Shown here: positions 32,601-39,757 of the stretch, piece by piece
Layout of the letters: each line of letters begins with the position of its first letter
How positions within the stretch are numbered: the stretch's first letter is position 1
Assembly (NCBI RefSeq): GCF_964355755.1
Contig: NC_092675.1
Location: 10,741,312 to 10,805,311 of the forward strand
DNA length: 64,000 nt
Direction of reading: 5' to 3'
Origin: Antedon mediterranea
Lineage: Eukaryota; Echinodermata; Crinoidea; Comatulida; Antedonidae
Notes under the pieces: model-generated
What the model saw: the letters and a program-made list of their open reading frames with translations, nothing else
Told to the model about the DNA's origin: nothing
Database searches by the model: none
Program-made: the position numbers and the translations under genes

Positions 32601-35438
32601 GACGAAACCAATGTTGAATTTGTCGACGAACATGATAGGACACCAGCCCAATTGCAATCTGATATCGTTACACATCCAACTAAAGTAGAACCCCTTAACT
32701 TGCAACCTTACATTGACTGTGTAGAGAACTAGCAGCCCCAGTCCAAATGAAAGAAGAACAAATAAGGAACAAACTAATTTAATCATGACAGCACCTAATG
32801 ATTCAAATATGACATTAAACCGAGGTAGATTTAAAGCAGGACATTTCCAAGTTTTAGTTTCGTATTCTAAACCGTCTTCAGCCAAACGTAACACTGATAA
32901 TACAAAACACGAACCTAATGATCGCAAATTTTGGTGGAATATTGACAGATATAACGATACAGATAAATTGATTAAAGAGATTATTAATAATAAACAGATA
33001 CCGATAAGTGGATCGCCAAAACGATTCATAAAACGTTTGTATAATGCAACAAATTACTGATTTAATTTTTTTTGCAAGATTTTTTTTTAAATTACGACAT
33101 TTGCTAAATTAATGATAGCATAGTCTATGTATTTGAGGAGATTTGTTTAGTAATGATGTGATTTCAGTTAAAAGAGAATTGAATTTATGTTTAAGTATTG
33201 ATTTTGTAACGAGTTTTTTTTTATAAAGATTAATTTTTAATTTTGATGATCGATATATTGCGATATTGAAAATATTTTGTTTAAACCGTTGAGTCGTTAA
33301 TCTCAAGCATTAATTAATTTATATACAAGAACAGGAGATTTTCTTAGTACTTTTAATTGTAAAAAAAGTCTAATTTGTCGATTGAAATCGTAATTACCTG
33401 TGAATATAAATGCTTGAATCGATAAAGTTGTGATGATGATAATGATATATTGTGGATAAGTTTGTGTCAACGAGACACACACACATTTGTTTCTTTTAAG
33501 TTTTAAGTGATTAAGTTTGATATTTTGAGTCAATTATTGATTTTAGGCTAATCAGGCACAGTTTCTTAAGTTTTACGTTTTGATTTGATTGATTTATGTT
33601 TGAAGGCCATTAGAACGCGATAAGTTGTCGGACGATTTGATGTATGTTCAATGTAACATACTATTTTTAAGTTTTGTATTTTTATTTTTTAACCGATTTT
33701 TGTTTGATTTACGCGAATCCCATTATTATAGCTTAGATTAACGACAGTCGACTTCGTGACCGATGTTCTTTAGGGAAACCCCACCGTTGTGATGTCTTTA
33801 TTTCGGTAATCCGAGTGTAGCACGCCTCCAAAACAACGGACCCACAATTACGTCGATCTTGAACAACATATTCGTTTTTTATACATTTTTTTATCCAATT
33901 TTTTTTAATGAAATCTTGAATTTTATACAAAATTCGCTTTTTAATTTTAACATTTTTTTGAGAGAAGAGAGAGAGTGAAAGTGATAAGGTTACACTTCAG
34001 AGTCAATGGTTTTGGCTAACTCAATTTTGCTTATATGTATAATAATGTTTTTTTCTTTTATATAACTTTAATTTTGCATGCCACTATTCCTAACCGTTCC
34101 CATCGTAAAACAATTAGATATTGACAGTTTTTAGCAGAGATTTGACAGGGCCAATTCATCATTGTAACCTCCCCAGATAAGATCAATCACTCCCACTTAA
34201 ACACCCCTGGATTAACTTAGGACCAATCATTAGCTCCATAAATGATGTAATTGACATTGCTAATGAACTGAGCCAATATACCCCCAAGTTTCAGAAGGGC
34301 CCAGACACACCTCACAGCCACTTCTCCAGAAGCAGACCTACACACCTCACCGACAGCATCACTGTATCCTCTGTTCCTGTTTCTCGTTGTATTGTATTGT
34401 ATTGAGTATATAACGTATTATTGAATAAACAATATATGTGTTACTACAGTCAAGCGAGTAGAGTCTTCATTACAAGTCAGAAACCTCATAACACTATATT
34501 ACAGTGTATAAGACGCACCCCCTAACTGAGAGTAAAATATCGGTATTTTTTATATCGTCAATGTATAATACACACTTTATATTTCATCAAAACTATTTCA
34601 TTAAATTGTAATCAATATTATTGTGATAATATATTTTGTTATATCTACAACGGAGTCTTTATTTAGGTTTTTTCTTACCTAGACTCGGTCGCGCCCAGCC
34701 TCAACAAGTTCTTTACAACTTGTTATTCATGAGTTTCGCACCCGCAACATCGAGTGCATGACCGTGTGTATAACACGCATGTGTGTGGGTTAGCCTCGCT
34801 TGATCATTTCGAGAGGGCGCACGTTTTCACGGACAATTGTATTCGATTAGTATCTATGTATCCGAGAAGTGTATACGCTAGGTCCATGCTATAATCAACT
34901 GGAGAATATACTAGTCGAATACCGTACACCACGTGGCCGCCAAGAAGGGCTTGCACTGGGGGTACGGCGGTCAGCGATCGTGCGTATAACTATAAATAAA
35001 TACATTCCAATCGTAAACGTTTACAAATGAAATTTTATCGGAGCGCCTAAAACAGCTCTATAATGAACAAATCTTTTCATCATATTCAGTATAACATCAC
35101 GCTATAATGCCTTGAAAACTAGGCAGAAGCAGGTTGCCGTTACGTTGTACACTGTAGCTAGCCTAGGCCTAGCCTACTCAGGCCTAGCCGCGCCAACAAG
35201 GTGACGGTATACAATCTGTGTGGTGAGGCATTTATGTTCGGTGTATAAGACGCACCCTTAATTTAGAGGTCAAATTTGCGTGTCAAAAGTGCGACTTATA
35301 CACCGAAATATACTGTATATACTGTATGTAGTGAAAACAAGATTATGTAACCTTAATTTTGGATGTGCTCATTGAATCTTCTGGACTTAATATGTCCTCT
35401 GATATACTACAATTTTCTTCATTCTTGCTATCCATCAT
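2596..35438 (-). CDS. CCDC171: CCDC171 orthologue, N-terminal ten coding exons (gene continues past left edge)
   Basis: Ten coding exons on the minus strand, in order: 35438-35352, 31054-30883, 28560-28481, 27272-27098, 14213-14101, 13301-13213, 11818-11683, 10309-10217, 6957-6863, 2661-2596. Every internal junction is AG/GT and the phases join without conflict (1106 coding bases, about 368 residues). The product is almost entirely heptad-like coiled coil. I recognise vertebrate CCDC171 from ERAAHLESKFNSEI followed across a splice by LRVRDLEGAFDVEKSAH, and from an upstream block resembling its AKLR..EKGE..KQ..E.(D/E)LA.AR segment. CCDC171 is a long (about 1300 aa in human, from memory) coiled-coil protein of poorly known function. 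Compared with my memory of the human protein, this one has a longer acidic N terminus and about 40 residues fewer between exons 6 and 7; that could be a missed exon. The start is one of two adjacent ATGs (35438, 35435); the second has the better context (A at -3, G at +4). Later exons are outside the window. Confidence 0.88.
2859..3080. repeat. Fragment of the CTGGGGCGGATCCAG element family
   Basis: Begins CTGGGGCGGATCCAGACA, then a G-run. It matches, in inverse orientation, 17340-17566, sharing GATGGCCGGAAATGG and the segment near TTTCTAGTTCGCCGG. The sequence after it (3080-3370) is related to 43740-44040. Only one terminus of the family is present here. Confidence 0.65.
3393..4452. mobile_element. 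hAT-like non-autonomous element (CAGGGCCGTAGCCAGG TIR)
   Basis: The left end CAGGGCCGTAGCCAGG is answered by CCTGGCTACGGGCCTG at the right. Both subterminal regions carry GGGGGGTTCGC runs. GGAATTC lies on both sides and may be a target duplication. The TIR resembles hAT termini (CAGGGGCGTAGCCAGG). Short open frames inside (such as 3548-3826) resemble no known protein. The stretch around 4062-4110 is the inverse of part of the 6.1-6.75 kb duplication. Confidence 0.68.
4567..4930 (-). repeat. Dispersed element, first copy (GTTGAGCCTC...TTTTGGATTCT)
   Basis: Read on the minus strand it runs from GTTGAGCCTCTCATGACC to GGTTGAATGATTTTGGATTC. It aligns over its whole length with 12575-12867 on the plus strand, including AAGCCAATCAAAGC and the CTCAACTACAAAA word. 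Non-coding; type unknown. Confidence 0.6.
5226..6797. mobile_element. hAT-like element ending beside CCDC171 exon 9
   Basis: The left end CAGGGGTGGCGCCAGGATCT and the right end (read inversely CCTGGGACGGATCCAG) look like degenerate hAT-type termini with G/C-rich subterminal runs. It shares internal sequence with the 3393-4452 element and contains a 320-bp tandem duplication. The exact right boundary is uncertain; it lies about 65 bp from exon 9. Confidence 0.5.
6108..6746. repeat. Tandem duplication of about 320 bp
   Basis: Two head-to-tail units, 6108-6430 and 6431-6746. Shared words include TTCGCCTGGAAAATAACTAC, GAACGATTCGTACAAAGGGA and CCCCGACAAAAAGTACCCGT. They differ by scattered substitutions and a few small indels, so the duplication is fairly recent. 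Confidence 0.88.
6863..6957 (-). CDS. CCDC171: CCDC171 coding exon 9
   Basis: 95-bp exon after a TTAG acceptor; the donor is chosen at GAATTGAG/GTTAGA (6862). It encodes LRVRDLEGAFDVEKSAHIKD and then SKELR, continuing exon 8 as in vertebrates. The frame stays open past the donor into the adjoining hAT-like element, but only the spliced reading joins exon 10 in phase. The element's end lies about 65 bp away. Confidence 0.88.
6998..8570. other. CCDC171 intron, nothing recognised
   Basis: AT-rich intronic DNA between exons 8 and 9. No open frame, RNA gene or repeat shared with the rest of the window was recognised. Confidence 0.4.
8577..9585. mobile_element. TIR element of about 1 kb with internal hairpin
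   Basis: TTTCAGACTAGGTCTG at the left is mirrored by GGTCTAGTCTGATAG at the right, and GTTATATTACATAGCC (8827) is mirrored by GGCTATGTAATATAAG (about 9515). Near the left end, 8682-8784 forms a long hairpin of GAGGGAAT.AT and AT.ATTCCC.GAG boxes. A roughly 60-bp near-duplicate (ATTAC.CAGTCAATATCATCGT..TCGAG) lies at 9340-9440. No coding frame. Confidence 0.55.
10217..10309 (-). CDS. CCDC171: CCDC171 coding exon 8
   Basis: 93-bp exon (31 codons) between TTTCAG and GTAAAC. It contains IETERAAHLESKFNSEIVQ, nearly identical to the vertebrate CCDC171 segment, and is the strongest single piece of evidence for the gene's identity. Confidence 0.93.
10473..11586. mobile_element. PIF/Harbinger-like non-autonomous element with TAA duplication
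   Basis: Both ends show GGCGTCATCTACAAATTATT as an inverted repeat of about 30 bp (right copy ends 11586), flanked by TAA on each side (10470-10472, 11587-11589). A 3-bp TWA-type duplication points to PIF/Harbinger. The minus strand of 10500-10760 has a short open frame and matches 59750-59990, so part of the interior is shared with another locus. Confidence 0.7.
11683..11818 (-). CDS. CCDC171: CCDC171 coding exon 7
   Basis: 136-bp exon between a TTTTACAG acceptor and a GTACAG donor. It encodes EDAQEKIEQLEMERNIQTET and ends MTEREQTLKQEIQ in phase 0. A TIR transposon (10473-11586) ends 97 bp beyond its donor. Confidence 0.83.
12575..12867 (+). repeat. Dispersed element, second copy
   Basis: Runs from GTTGAGCCTCTTATGACC to GGTTGAACGATTTTGGATTC and is the same element as 4567-4930 in the opposite orientation. 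It lies in the intron between CCDC171 exons 6 and 7, the place where about 40 residues seem to be missing relative to vertebrates. Confidence 0.6.
13213..13301 (-). CDS. CCDC171: CCDC171 coding exon 6
   Basis: 89-bp exon between TTCAATCAG and GTAAAC. It encodes EKVIATLTAQLDVMKTEKDQ and a short run of glutamine/glutamate heptads. Ends in phase 2, which fits exon 7 and completes a glycine codon at the junction. Confidence 0.8.
14101..14213 (-). CDS. CCDC171: CCDC171 coding exon 5
   Basis: 113-bp exon between GTTTAG (acceptor at 14214-14215) and GTAAACTG. It encodes KIHDFQNYIKDLENKLKKST and more heptads ending IIMEK, phase 0. Read-through into the downstream intron stays open for a short stretch, which makes a naive ORF here look longer than the exon. 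Confidence 0.82.
14214..15379. other. CCDC171 intron with decayed repeat copies
   Basis: Start of the 12.9-kb intron between exons 5 and 4. Around 14820-15260 there are three decayed, head-to-tail related segments (ATGAAGTGTCATTTCCGGC, CTACTGATGAGT and CAAAATGTTTCTTATCGTGT words). They belong to the CTGGGGCGGATCCAG/CATTTCCGGCCATCTA repeat family. No gene seen. Confidence 0.5.
15800..15942 (+). repeat. 3-prime fragment of the GGCGGAGGT/CTCTCGGAGTG family
   Basis: Shares CATTACACCAAA.TCGCATAC, CAGCATTAAGACA, AAATCTTATGTAGGAGAATT and a terminal CACTCTCGGAGTGCC..TCTAGTT with 53255-53415. It is inserted in the left palindrome arm; the other arm lacks it. Confidence 0.75.
16362..17566. mobile_element. 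Element with CTGGGGCGGATCCAG inverted ends
   Basis: CTGGGGCGGATCCAG at the left and CTGGATCCGCCCCAG at the right, followed inward by long G or C runs. The matching position in the other palindrome arm (about 24020-24060, minus strand) reads CCAAAGTGG without an insert, so it is an empty site. The right part (17340-17566) repeats 2859-3080. Contains short frames only; the superfamily is uncertain, possibly hAT. Confidence 0.72.
18121..18601. mobile_element. Possible pogo/Tigger-like MITE
   Basis: The right end, read inversely, is CAGTTGATCCTTCCACCC; both ends carry TCCCGTAA.(C/G)GG(C/T)CAC words (18139, 18201, 18553) in opposite arrangement. A TA follows the right end. The left boundary is weak. 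Confidence 0.4.
19038..19626. mobile_element. TIR element (GTCACT...GGGGAGGTGC ends)
   Basis: Left GTCACTTGTATATAAACC and AAATGGGGAGGTGC are mirrored by GCGGCACCTCCCC and TATTTAAGAGTGAC at the right. Inserted in a tandem-array unit whose halves can be matched on both sides. No convincing coding frame. Confidence 0.55.
19701..20757. mobile_element. TIR element of about 1.05 kb (GTTCAGACCCATGGCG ends)
   Basis: GTTCAGACCCATGGCGTTAG followed by ACCGTTTTAGCGTAC at the left recurs as its inverse at 20715-20755, giving TIRs of at least 40 bp. TAT lies at both junctions, and the flanking TGATTATTAGAATGCAGTAG continues the interrupted array unit. Subterminal repeats of GTTCAGACCCATAGCG occur at 19795. 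Non-coding. Confidence 0.75.
20950..21787. mobile_element. TA-flanked MITE, copy 1
   Basis: Inverted ends CTGTATATTTCGGTGTATAA and (read inversely) CCGTATATTTCGGTGTATAA, flanked by TA (20948-20949, 21788-21789), as in Tc1/mariner-type insertion. The interior has GTATAAGACGCACC words and GC-rich GGCCTAGCC blocks. About 85-90 percent similar by eye to copies at 34503 and 40214. No transposase. Confidence 0.85.
21855..23515. mobile_element. TIR element of about 1.66 kb (CCAGGACGAACGTGGGCAGA ends)
   Basis: TTTTTTTCCAGGACGAACGT at the left, then TCATGAATAATTCAT, mirrored at 23468-23515. Contains a CGCTCGCTTCGCTCGCG palindrome (about 21930-21950). On the minus strand at about 23326-23400 is a tRNA-like stretch (TGGTCTAGTGG A-box-like, GGTTCGAGCTC B-box-like). 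Flanks on both sides have GTCCTGTTT words. Confidence 0.7.
24341..24661. mobile_element. 320-bp MITE with TACTCGGGGTAC ends, copy 1
   Basis: TACTCGGGGTAC at the left and GTACCCCGAGTA at the right. Interior words include GAGTCTAGGACT, AAACCGGATGCAGCCATAT and GTGTATGTGACGT. Nearly identical to 25179-25505 in the same orientation. Confidence 0.8.
24750..24822 (+). tRNA. tRNA-Val(AAC)-like sequence, imperfect acceptor stem
   Basis: A cloverleaf can be drawn: anticodon loop TTAACAC (AAC at 24783-24785), A-box GGCGTAGTGG, B-box GGTTCGAGCC, T-stem CCTGG/CCGGG, and a T-run immediately downstream as a Pol III terminator. The 5-prime acceptor GGCTTCT pairs poorly with CGAAACC (mismatches at positions 3 and 7), so it may be a pseudogene or SINE head. 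Confidence 0.65.
25039..25110 (+). tRNA. tRNA-Val(AAC)-like sequence, good acceptor stem
   Basis: The acceptor stem GGTTTCG/CGAAACC is perfect, the anticodon stem TCTGC/GCAGA encloses TTAACAC (AAC at 25072-25074), and the A-box is TAGTGTAGTGG. The T-stem (CCCGG/CCTGG) has one mismatch and the variable loop is a base short. A T-run follows. With 24750-24822 it forms a tandem pair about 290 bp apart, each followed by related CTTTATGGTGAAA(A)-type sequence. Confidence 0.65.
25179..25505. mobile_element. 320-bp MITE with TACTCGGGGTAC ends, copy 2
   Basis: Same orientation and nearly the same sequence as 24341-24661, including terminal TACTCGGGGTAC/GTACCCCGAGTA. Both are followed by a similar ATTCGTGCTT flank, suggesting that the block was duplicated with some flanking DNA. 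Confidence 0.8.
26011..27097. other. CCDC171 intron, nothing recognised except an AC microsatellite
   Basis: No gene seen. A short (AC)n tract lies at about 26875-26897. Confidence 0.5.
27098..27272 (-). CDS. CCDC171: CCDC171 coding exon 4
   Basis: 175-bp exon between TATACAG and GTAAGTG (a near-consensus donor at 27097). It encodes QFQIELAKLRAKIEEGESAK followed by a (E/D)LA.AR.E segment, the block most diagnostic of CCDC171 after exons 8 and 9. The intron that follows is 12.9 kb and holds the giant palindrome. Confidence 0.87.
27926..28090. repeat. Small hairpin MITE of about 165 bp
   Basis: CTTTTCACACAGA and GACGGTAATATTGCG at the left are mirrored by CGGTAATATTACC and TCTGTGTGGAAGAG at the right, so the whole stretch can fold back. 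Lies in the CCDC171 intron between exons 3 and 4. Confidence 0.6.
28481..28560 (-). CDS. CCDC171: CCDC171 coding exon 3
   Basis: 80-bp exon with AG acceptor (ends 28561) and GTAAATG donor. It encodes LSTKLRKTVTQLEEKNLEHT, a coiled-coil segment that lines up with the NLRKKL..AKKEKLE block I recall from the human protein. Ends in phase 0. Confidence 0.83.
29038..29965. mobile_element. TIR element of about 930 bp (CGCCCGTATTCTTAAACCGG ends)
   Basis: CCCGTATTCTTAAACCGGAC at the left and GTCCGGTTTAAGAATACGGG at the right. Both subterminal zones carry degenerate tandem CGAACTACGACT/CGACTAAAT words. The interior has no convincing protein frame. Confidence 0.82.
30883..31054 (-). CDS. CCDC171: CCDC171 coding exon 2
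   Basis: 172-bp exon between TTTTATAG (ending 31055) and a GTACT donor at 30882. It encodes a polar leader (RTFEFGASIDFGNSP...) followed by the first heptad segment (MREDIRQLRIQNRELRAEL). It ends in phase 1, matching exon 3. Confidence 0.82.
31790..32731 (+). pseudogene. Ty3/Gypsy-like integrase and pol C-terminal relic
   Basis: Antisense to CCDC171, in its first intron. The first part (about 31810-32250) reads as the late integrase core (FGPPSRLISDAATSLTGK) and a conserved tail with HSPYELVFGRQPP, broken by stops near 31975. After a frame change near 32250-32275 another frame encodes VGQLVYLYKP, WVGPLVIHEVL and FNYNRLKPCF, typical of the region after the Gypsy integrase core, and then an acidic tail ending at 32731. 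gag, protease and reverse transcriptase are absent. Confidence 0.75.
32785..33060 (+). CDS. Small ORF downstream of the Gypsy integrase, function unknown
   Basis: A 91-codon frame begins with ATG 53 bp after the pol relic and is intact. It encodes RGRFKAGHFQVLVSYSKPS, then KFWWNIDRYND and SGSPKRFIKRLYN. I do not recognise it. Its position suggests an extra ORF of the retroelement rather than a host gene. It lacks a signal peptide and membrane segment, so it does not look like an envelope. Survival of an open frame beside a broken pol may be chance at this length. Confidence 0.4.
   Translation: MTAPNDSNMTLNRGRFKAGHFQVLVSYSKPSSAKRNTDNTKHEPNDRKFWWNIDRYNDTDKLIKEIINNKQIPISGSPKRFIKRLYNATNY
33961..34493 (+). 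mobile_element. Putative 3-prime LTR region of the Gypsy relic
   Basis: A purine-rich stretch (33961-33990, GAGAGAAGAGAGAGAGTG) could be the polypurine tract. Downstream are a TATA-like TGAGTATATAACG (about 34404), an AATAAA (about 34423) and an end at CATAACA (34493). The 5-prime LTR is missing, so the borders cannot be checked by repetition. Confidence 0.4.
34503..35315. mobile_element. TA-flanked MITE, copy 2 (left end truncated)
   Basis: Starts inside the family at GTGTATAAGACGCACC, lacking the outer 35 bp, and is complete at the right (ACTTATACACCGAAATATAC). It abuts the Gypsy LTR-like end, so the truncation may mark the junction of the two insertions. It ends 37 bp from CCDC171 exon 1. 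Confidence 0.82.
35352..35438 (-). CDS. CCDC171: CCDC171 coding exon 1
   Basis: Twenty-nine codons starting MMDSKNEENCSISED and ending in phase 0 before a GT donor at 35351. A possible 3-prime splice site (TTTTGTAG) ends at 35447, so an upstream non-coding exon is likely; I could not locate it. The segment is acidic and serine-rich, without coiled coil. A 7-kb foldback element starts about 200 bp upstream (35642). Confidence 0.7.
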
Positions 35439-36040
35439 GCAGTTCACTACAAAACAGAAAAAAAATAATATGAATGCTACAACTATATATATATTTTGAT
35501 GTATAAGTCTGCATAACTGTAGTTTTCAAGGCATTTTAGAAATATTTTATACCACAATGTAAAGATTTTTCATGGATTATGTAGAAGTTTTACTTTTTTT
35601 GGATAAATTACATATTTCCCTGTGAAAACTGCACAGACCATGGGCAATTCCACGTTAACAACGGATTTACAATTCACACTGATTTTCAACCTTTTTTAAC
35701 CAACCCACAAGTTCTGGGTAAGCTTTGAAATATAAATTTGATATGTAGTAGTACACATACTTAAAGTAGACTGTTTTAGATTGGTAACTTACCAATCTAA
35801 AACAGTCTACTTAAAAAAAAAATTACAATGTCTTGATATTCTTATTTTGGTAACAGAATTACACAGAAAATTGATAATTCAATTTTTAACTTGAAACATG
35901 AGATTTCGTCTGAATACTATAAACAACTGAAGATTATGATTGGTATTACAGTGTAGACATAAGGAATAAGATGTGGCTAATTTATTAATACAAGTTTACT
36001 TCGGATATTTTCATAATCTGCATTTGATTTAGTTTTGTTT

Positions 36041-36139
36041 GGTAACGGAATTACATGGCATGGTAACGGAATTACATGGCATGGTAACGGAATTACATGG
36101 CATGGTAACGGAATTACATGGCATGGTAACGGAATTATG
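36041..36139. repeat. 21-bp tandem repeat in the left foldback arm
   Basis: Five head-to-tail units beginning GGTAACGGAATTACATGG at 36041, 36062, 36083, 36104 and 36125 (last unit partial). The right arm has only two units at the matching place (about 42250-42295), so copy number changed after the arms formed. Confidence 0.93.
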
Positions 36140-38749
36140 CATCTGATTATTGATTCGAATAGAACATCAAATAATAATTTTTTTTCTATGTTATTTAGTG
36201 TTCTCGTGGAACTTTGATTGATGCCTATTTAAACCAGATTTTATAAAAATCATCACATGAATTGGTTGGATCTACGGTACCTACTATAATAATTTAAAAA
36301 TGTACAAATCTGTGGTTCACAGAGCTTAGTCAATATATGCATGATCTGTCCACTGTATTTAAATAAGGCATCTACACTATAACTAGGAACAAAATGTCCC
36401 AAATTTAAAAAATTTTACAAATTGAATTGTGAAGCTTAATTTTCATTGTCATATTCAAGAGCCTGGACAAAATAGCTGTTGTATACACTGTACTACAGCC
36501 ATCATCAAACTAATCAATTATTAAATATAAGTTAAATATTCACTTCTGTCATCAGCTTCATGACTATTATTAACCTTCATCAACCTATTTTGATTCAGAT
36601 AGATCCTTAAAGTCGTGCCCGTATAGGGAATGAATTTGAATGATTTTAGCATTGATCGGAAATATAGTATGATCTACCGTATACTGTACTGCGACTCTAT
36701 ATACTATGGATTTGTTTTGGAATTGGATTCATTCATAATGGAACGCCATTAAAGCACACGAGTATCCATGCAAAGGCATTATGTTAAATTTACCGTCCGT
36801 TTTGTGTTTCAGACGTTAGAATGTTGATTGAAGCATGGAAGTGAGTTTTAGGGAATCTTTCGTTTTTTTTTTTAAATTCCGATTTGACTACTTTTTCTAT
36901 TATTTATACTAGTAGTAGTAGGCTTTATGTTATTTGAGTATGAGATTAACACAGCAACACTAACAGTACGCCTACATTACAAAAAGGAAAGTCTTTTAAT
37001 TCCAGTTTTATTTTTTAAATATAATATTTAACTTAAATTATTTAACTATTTACATTACTTTTAAAAATTAATAAACTTAACTAAAAAAGTTTAACATATT
37101 AATAGCGGATTTTTCATTACTGCGATTTCGAAAAGTGACATGTCTTTGAAGTTAAAAAATATACTATTTCTTATGTACCCATGTGAATAAAAATTACTGG
37201 AAAGACCTTGCTTAAGGGTTTATTTATATATATATTTTTTTTTTAATCGATGTTTATTAAATAATTTAATAGAAAACACGAGTTAAAAATGAGGTACAAA
37301 AGCCGGCGAGCCAAATAACTTTGGAAAACACCTACAGTACAGTACCCATTTTCAAAACACGATCGCACTGAGCTCTATAAAAGGTGGTTGAGTAATTTTT
37401 GTTGCGTGTTATCAGGCTTTAAATACTCTTTATTTTAATATGTAAGTCAGTTATTATTATATGTACATCCGCCTCAAATGTTAATTTTTACGATAAAAAT
37501 TGAATTTTTTAGTCTTTCTCATTATCAAAATCTGACTAATTTAGTATTGAATTGAGGCTAATTTATATTCTGCTGTTTGATAAACCACATTGTATGTAGT
37601 ATTAGTTTGGGTTCCAGACGGAGTTTTGTCTTAATATTAGTAAAAAGATAAATATTTTGGCACATATGGCGTTTCATACGTATACTACTTGATTTTGGAT
37701 ACTCCGTCTGGGGAAACACGCACAAGTCACGTGGTTTGACACCAAGAATTCTTGGTGCATACGATTATCCAGTTGACTAGTTTCAGCTGCATGCGATTGG
37801 CTACTCACTCGTACTCCGTTTTAATATTCATATTTCAGAATTTCAAAGACTCAACAACTAAAGATGATGCGCATGCGCTATGTTACGTTTAGACAACGTG
37901 TACTTGGGTACATTTATGAAAGTTTCTGAAGGCTGGAAATTATTTTATATATGCCTAGTAGTCTGGTAAACATTTGATGGGATTTTTCCCAAGAACATGA
38001 AAACTCGTCTTGATATGATAAGCTAGCAAATCCGCAAATCAAACATTGAATGGATCATTTATTACGCGGAGATAATTTTGATTTAATTCCCACCCAGACC
38101 CTTGTGTGCTGGTGGTGGTACAGTATGTAGGCCTACTTTATTGGCGTTTTATTTGGCAGGTCATACGTGCGAATTGAGTAGGACCTACGAAAGAGGCCTA
38201 GGCCAAGGCTAAACAATTAATAAACAAAACAACTTGGCATTACGATTTTATATTTCAACAGTCTCGATCGTACATTCAGCACTGCACGTACTCGATCTTT
38301 TTCATTTTGAAACAAAATGATCATTGGTTGATTCGAAATCCATATTTACATACCGCCCGCCCCATATAGCCAAATACGGTATGATAACCTACGTCATTCT
38401 TATCGGATGTTTGCAGTCTGCAAATCGATTTCTATACATGTTTCACAAGTCTGTATTTTCAGACAAAAATCGCGGTCAAAATAAAAACAAATAAATTTAA
38501 AAAAAAGATAATACAGGCTTGGGGCAAGTCTATATGTAGTATGTACAATATAGTAACTTTAATTTAAAAATTGCAATATAAAACAAAACGATGATCTGAT
38601 ACAGTAGGCCCTAAAGTACTACAGAAAATAAAACTTTTCAAGATTTGAAAATTACCGTTAAAAATGTACAATTTTAAAAGCAGGGCAATTCTCCATTGGA
38701 TGGAAGACCAAAATCATCATTTTTTAAATCTACATGAACCTACACTTAA

Positions 38750-39757
38750 AGGAAAGGAACACCCTGGGCTAAATGTGCCACTGTGCTTATAGATAAATGT
38801 AATAAAAACATGATTACAATGGTTCAAGGTACAATAGTAAGCAATTTAGTTAAAAAATAGACTTTTAAACGACAACATATCGGAAATTGAACAGCGCCAT
38901 TTTGACAGGTTAAGAGCAATTATGTGACGTCAGATTAGGTGGACGCATTCAAGCAAATCCAAGCGTCCATCGTCTTAGTACAGTATTTCAATATGGAAGT
39001 GCGGGATATAACCATAAATAAAATCAATTAAATAGCCTAACATACCTAATATTTTCGGAATATGGCTTGGAGTTTTTATAATTCAGAAAATTTGGAACCA
39101 GAATATACAGAAAGAGAGTTAGTTTTGCGTCGTGCTGATGAGGAAAAAAGAAGAGAAGAAGAACATTCTCGAGCATAACAAGCCGTCGAAGAATGGTGTA
39201 CTTGCGGCCAGTGTATCTGTACTGTATGCCTTACTAGGCCTAGAACTCGTGTTGAACGAAAATAAAGTAGACACTGCATCGTCAATCAACAGCCTCCGTT
39301 TGGAAGGTTTGCCAGTTAATTCCCCTACCAAACCCGTTTGAAACAGCTAGGCAATAAAAGTAACAATAGATTAACAATAGCTGAAAGATTTACGAATTGG
39401 CTTGCAGAAGAAAAAATCGATCGAAGGTTTGTTTACCAAGCCAGCGCATGCTCATACCGTGTCATCGCCGGCCTGCATGACTGCATGTCGCGTTATTAGC
39501 CAATCATATTAGCGGATTCGCTTAGCCAATAGAAGCGCCAAATGCAACCGCGAATCTTAAAATTTTCGTCGCCCGTATCTGACGTCACAAACAGGCTGCC
39601 ATGAGCACAAGATGGCGATTTTCAAATGTCTTGAAAACAGCTTTAAAATCCTTACTAGAAAACTACAAATCTGATTTAAACATAAATTGTTCTGAATATT
39701 AAGTTGGTAGGGTTACTTTTATAATAGTTAGGTAAGATATTAGGGTGTTCCTTTCCT
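38750..39757. mobile_element. TTAA-flanked transposon with AGGAAAGGAACACCCT ends
   Basis: A perfect inverted AGGAAAGGAACACCCT at both ends, with TTAA outside each (38746-38749, 39758-39761), as in Kolobok or piggyBac insertion. It carries a broken coding fragment (39062-39240) but no recognisable transposase. It is inserted in the loop of the 7-kb foldback element. Confidence 0.85.
39062..39240 (+). pseudogene. Fragment resembling the P2X7 C-terminal (ballast) cysteine domain
   Basis: An ATG frame reads MAWSFYNSENLEPEYTEREL, then a charged RRADEEKRREEEH run, a TAA stop at 39176-39178, and then in the same frame QAVEEWCTCGQC. An acidic EPEYTEEEL leader followed by WC.CG.C is what I recall from proteins with the P2X7 intracellular-domain fold, which occur in many invertebrate genomes. 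The later conserved cysteines are not recognisable. It may be a captured host fragment or a decayed transposon-encoded protein. Confidence 0.45.

Noticed and set aside
32418-33029. 203-codon minus-strand open frame
   Set aside because: It is antisense to the Gypsy pol tail and the small downstream ORF, is hydrophobic only through antisense composition, and resembles nothing known.
36041-36139. CRISPR-like array
   Set aside because: The 21-bp units are contiguous with no spacers; it is a simple tandem repeat in a transposon arm of an animal genome.
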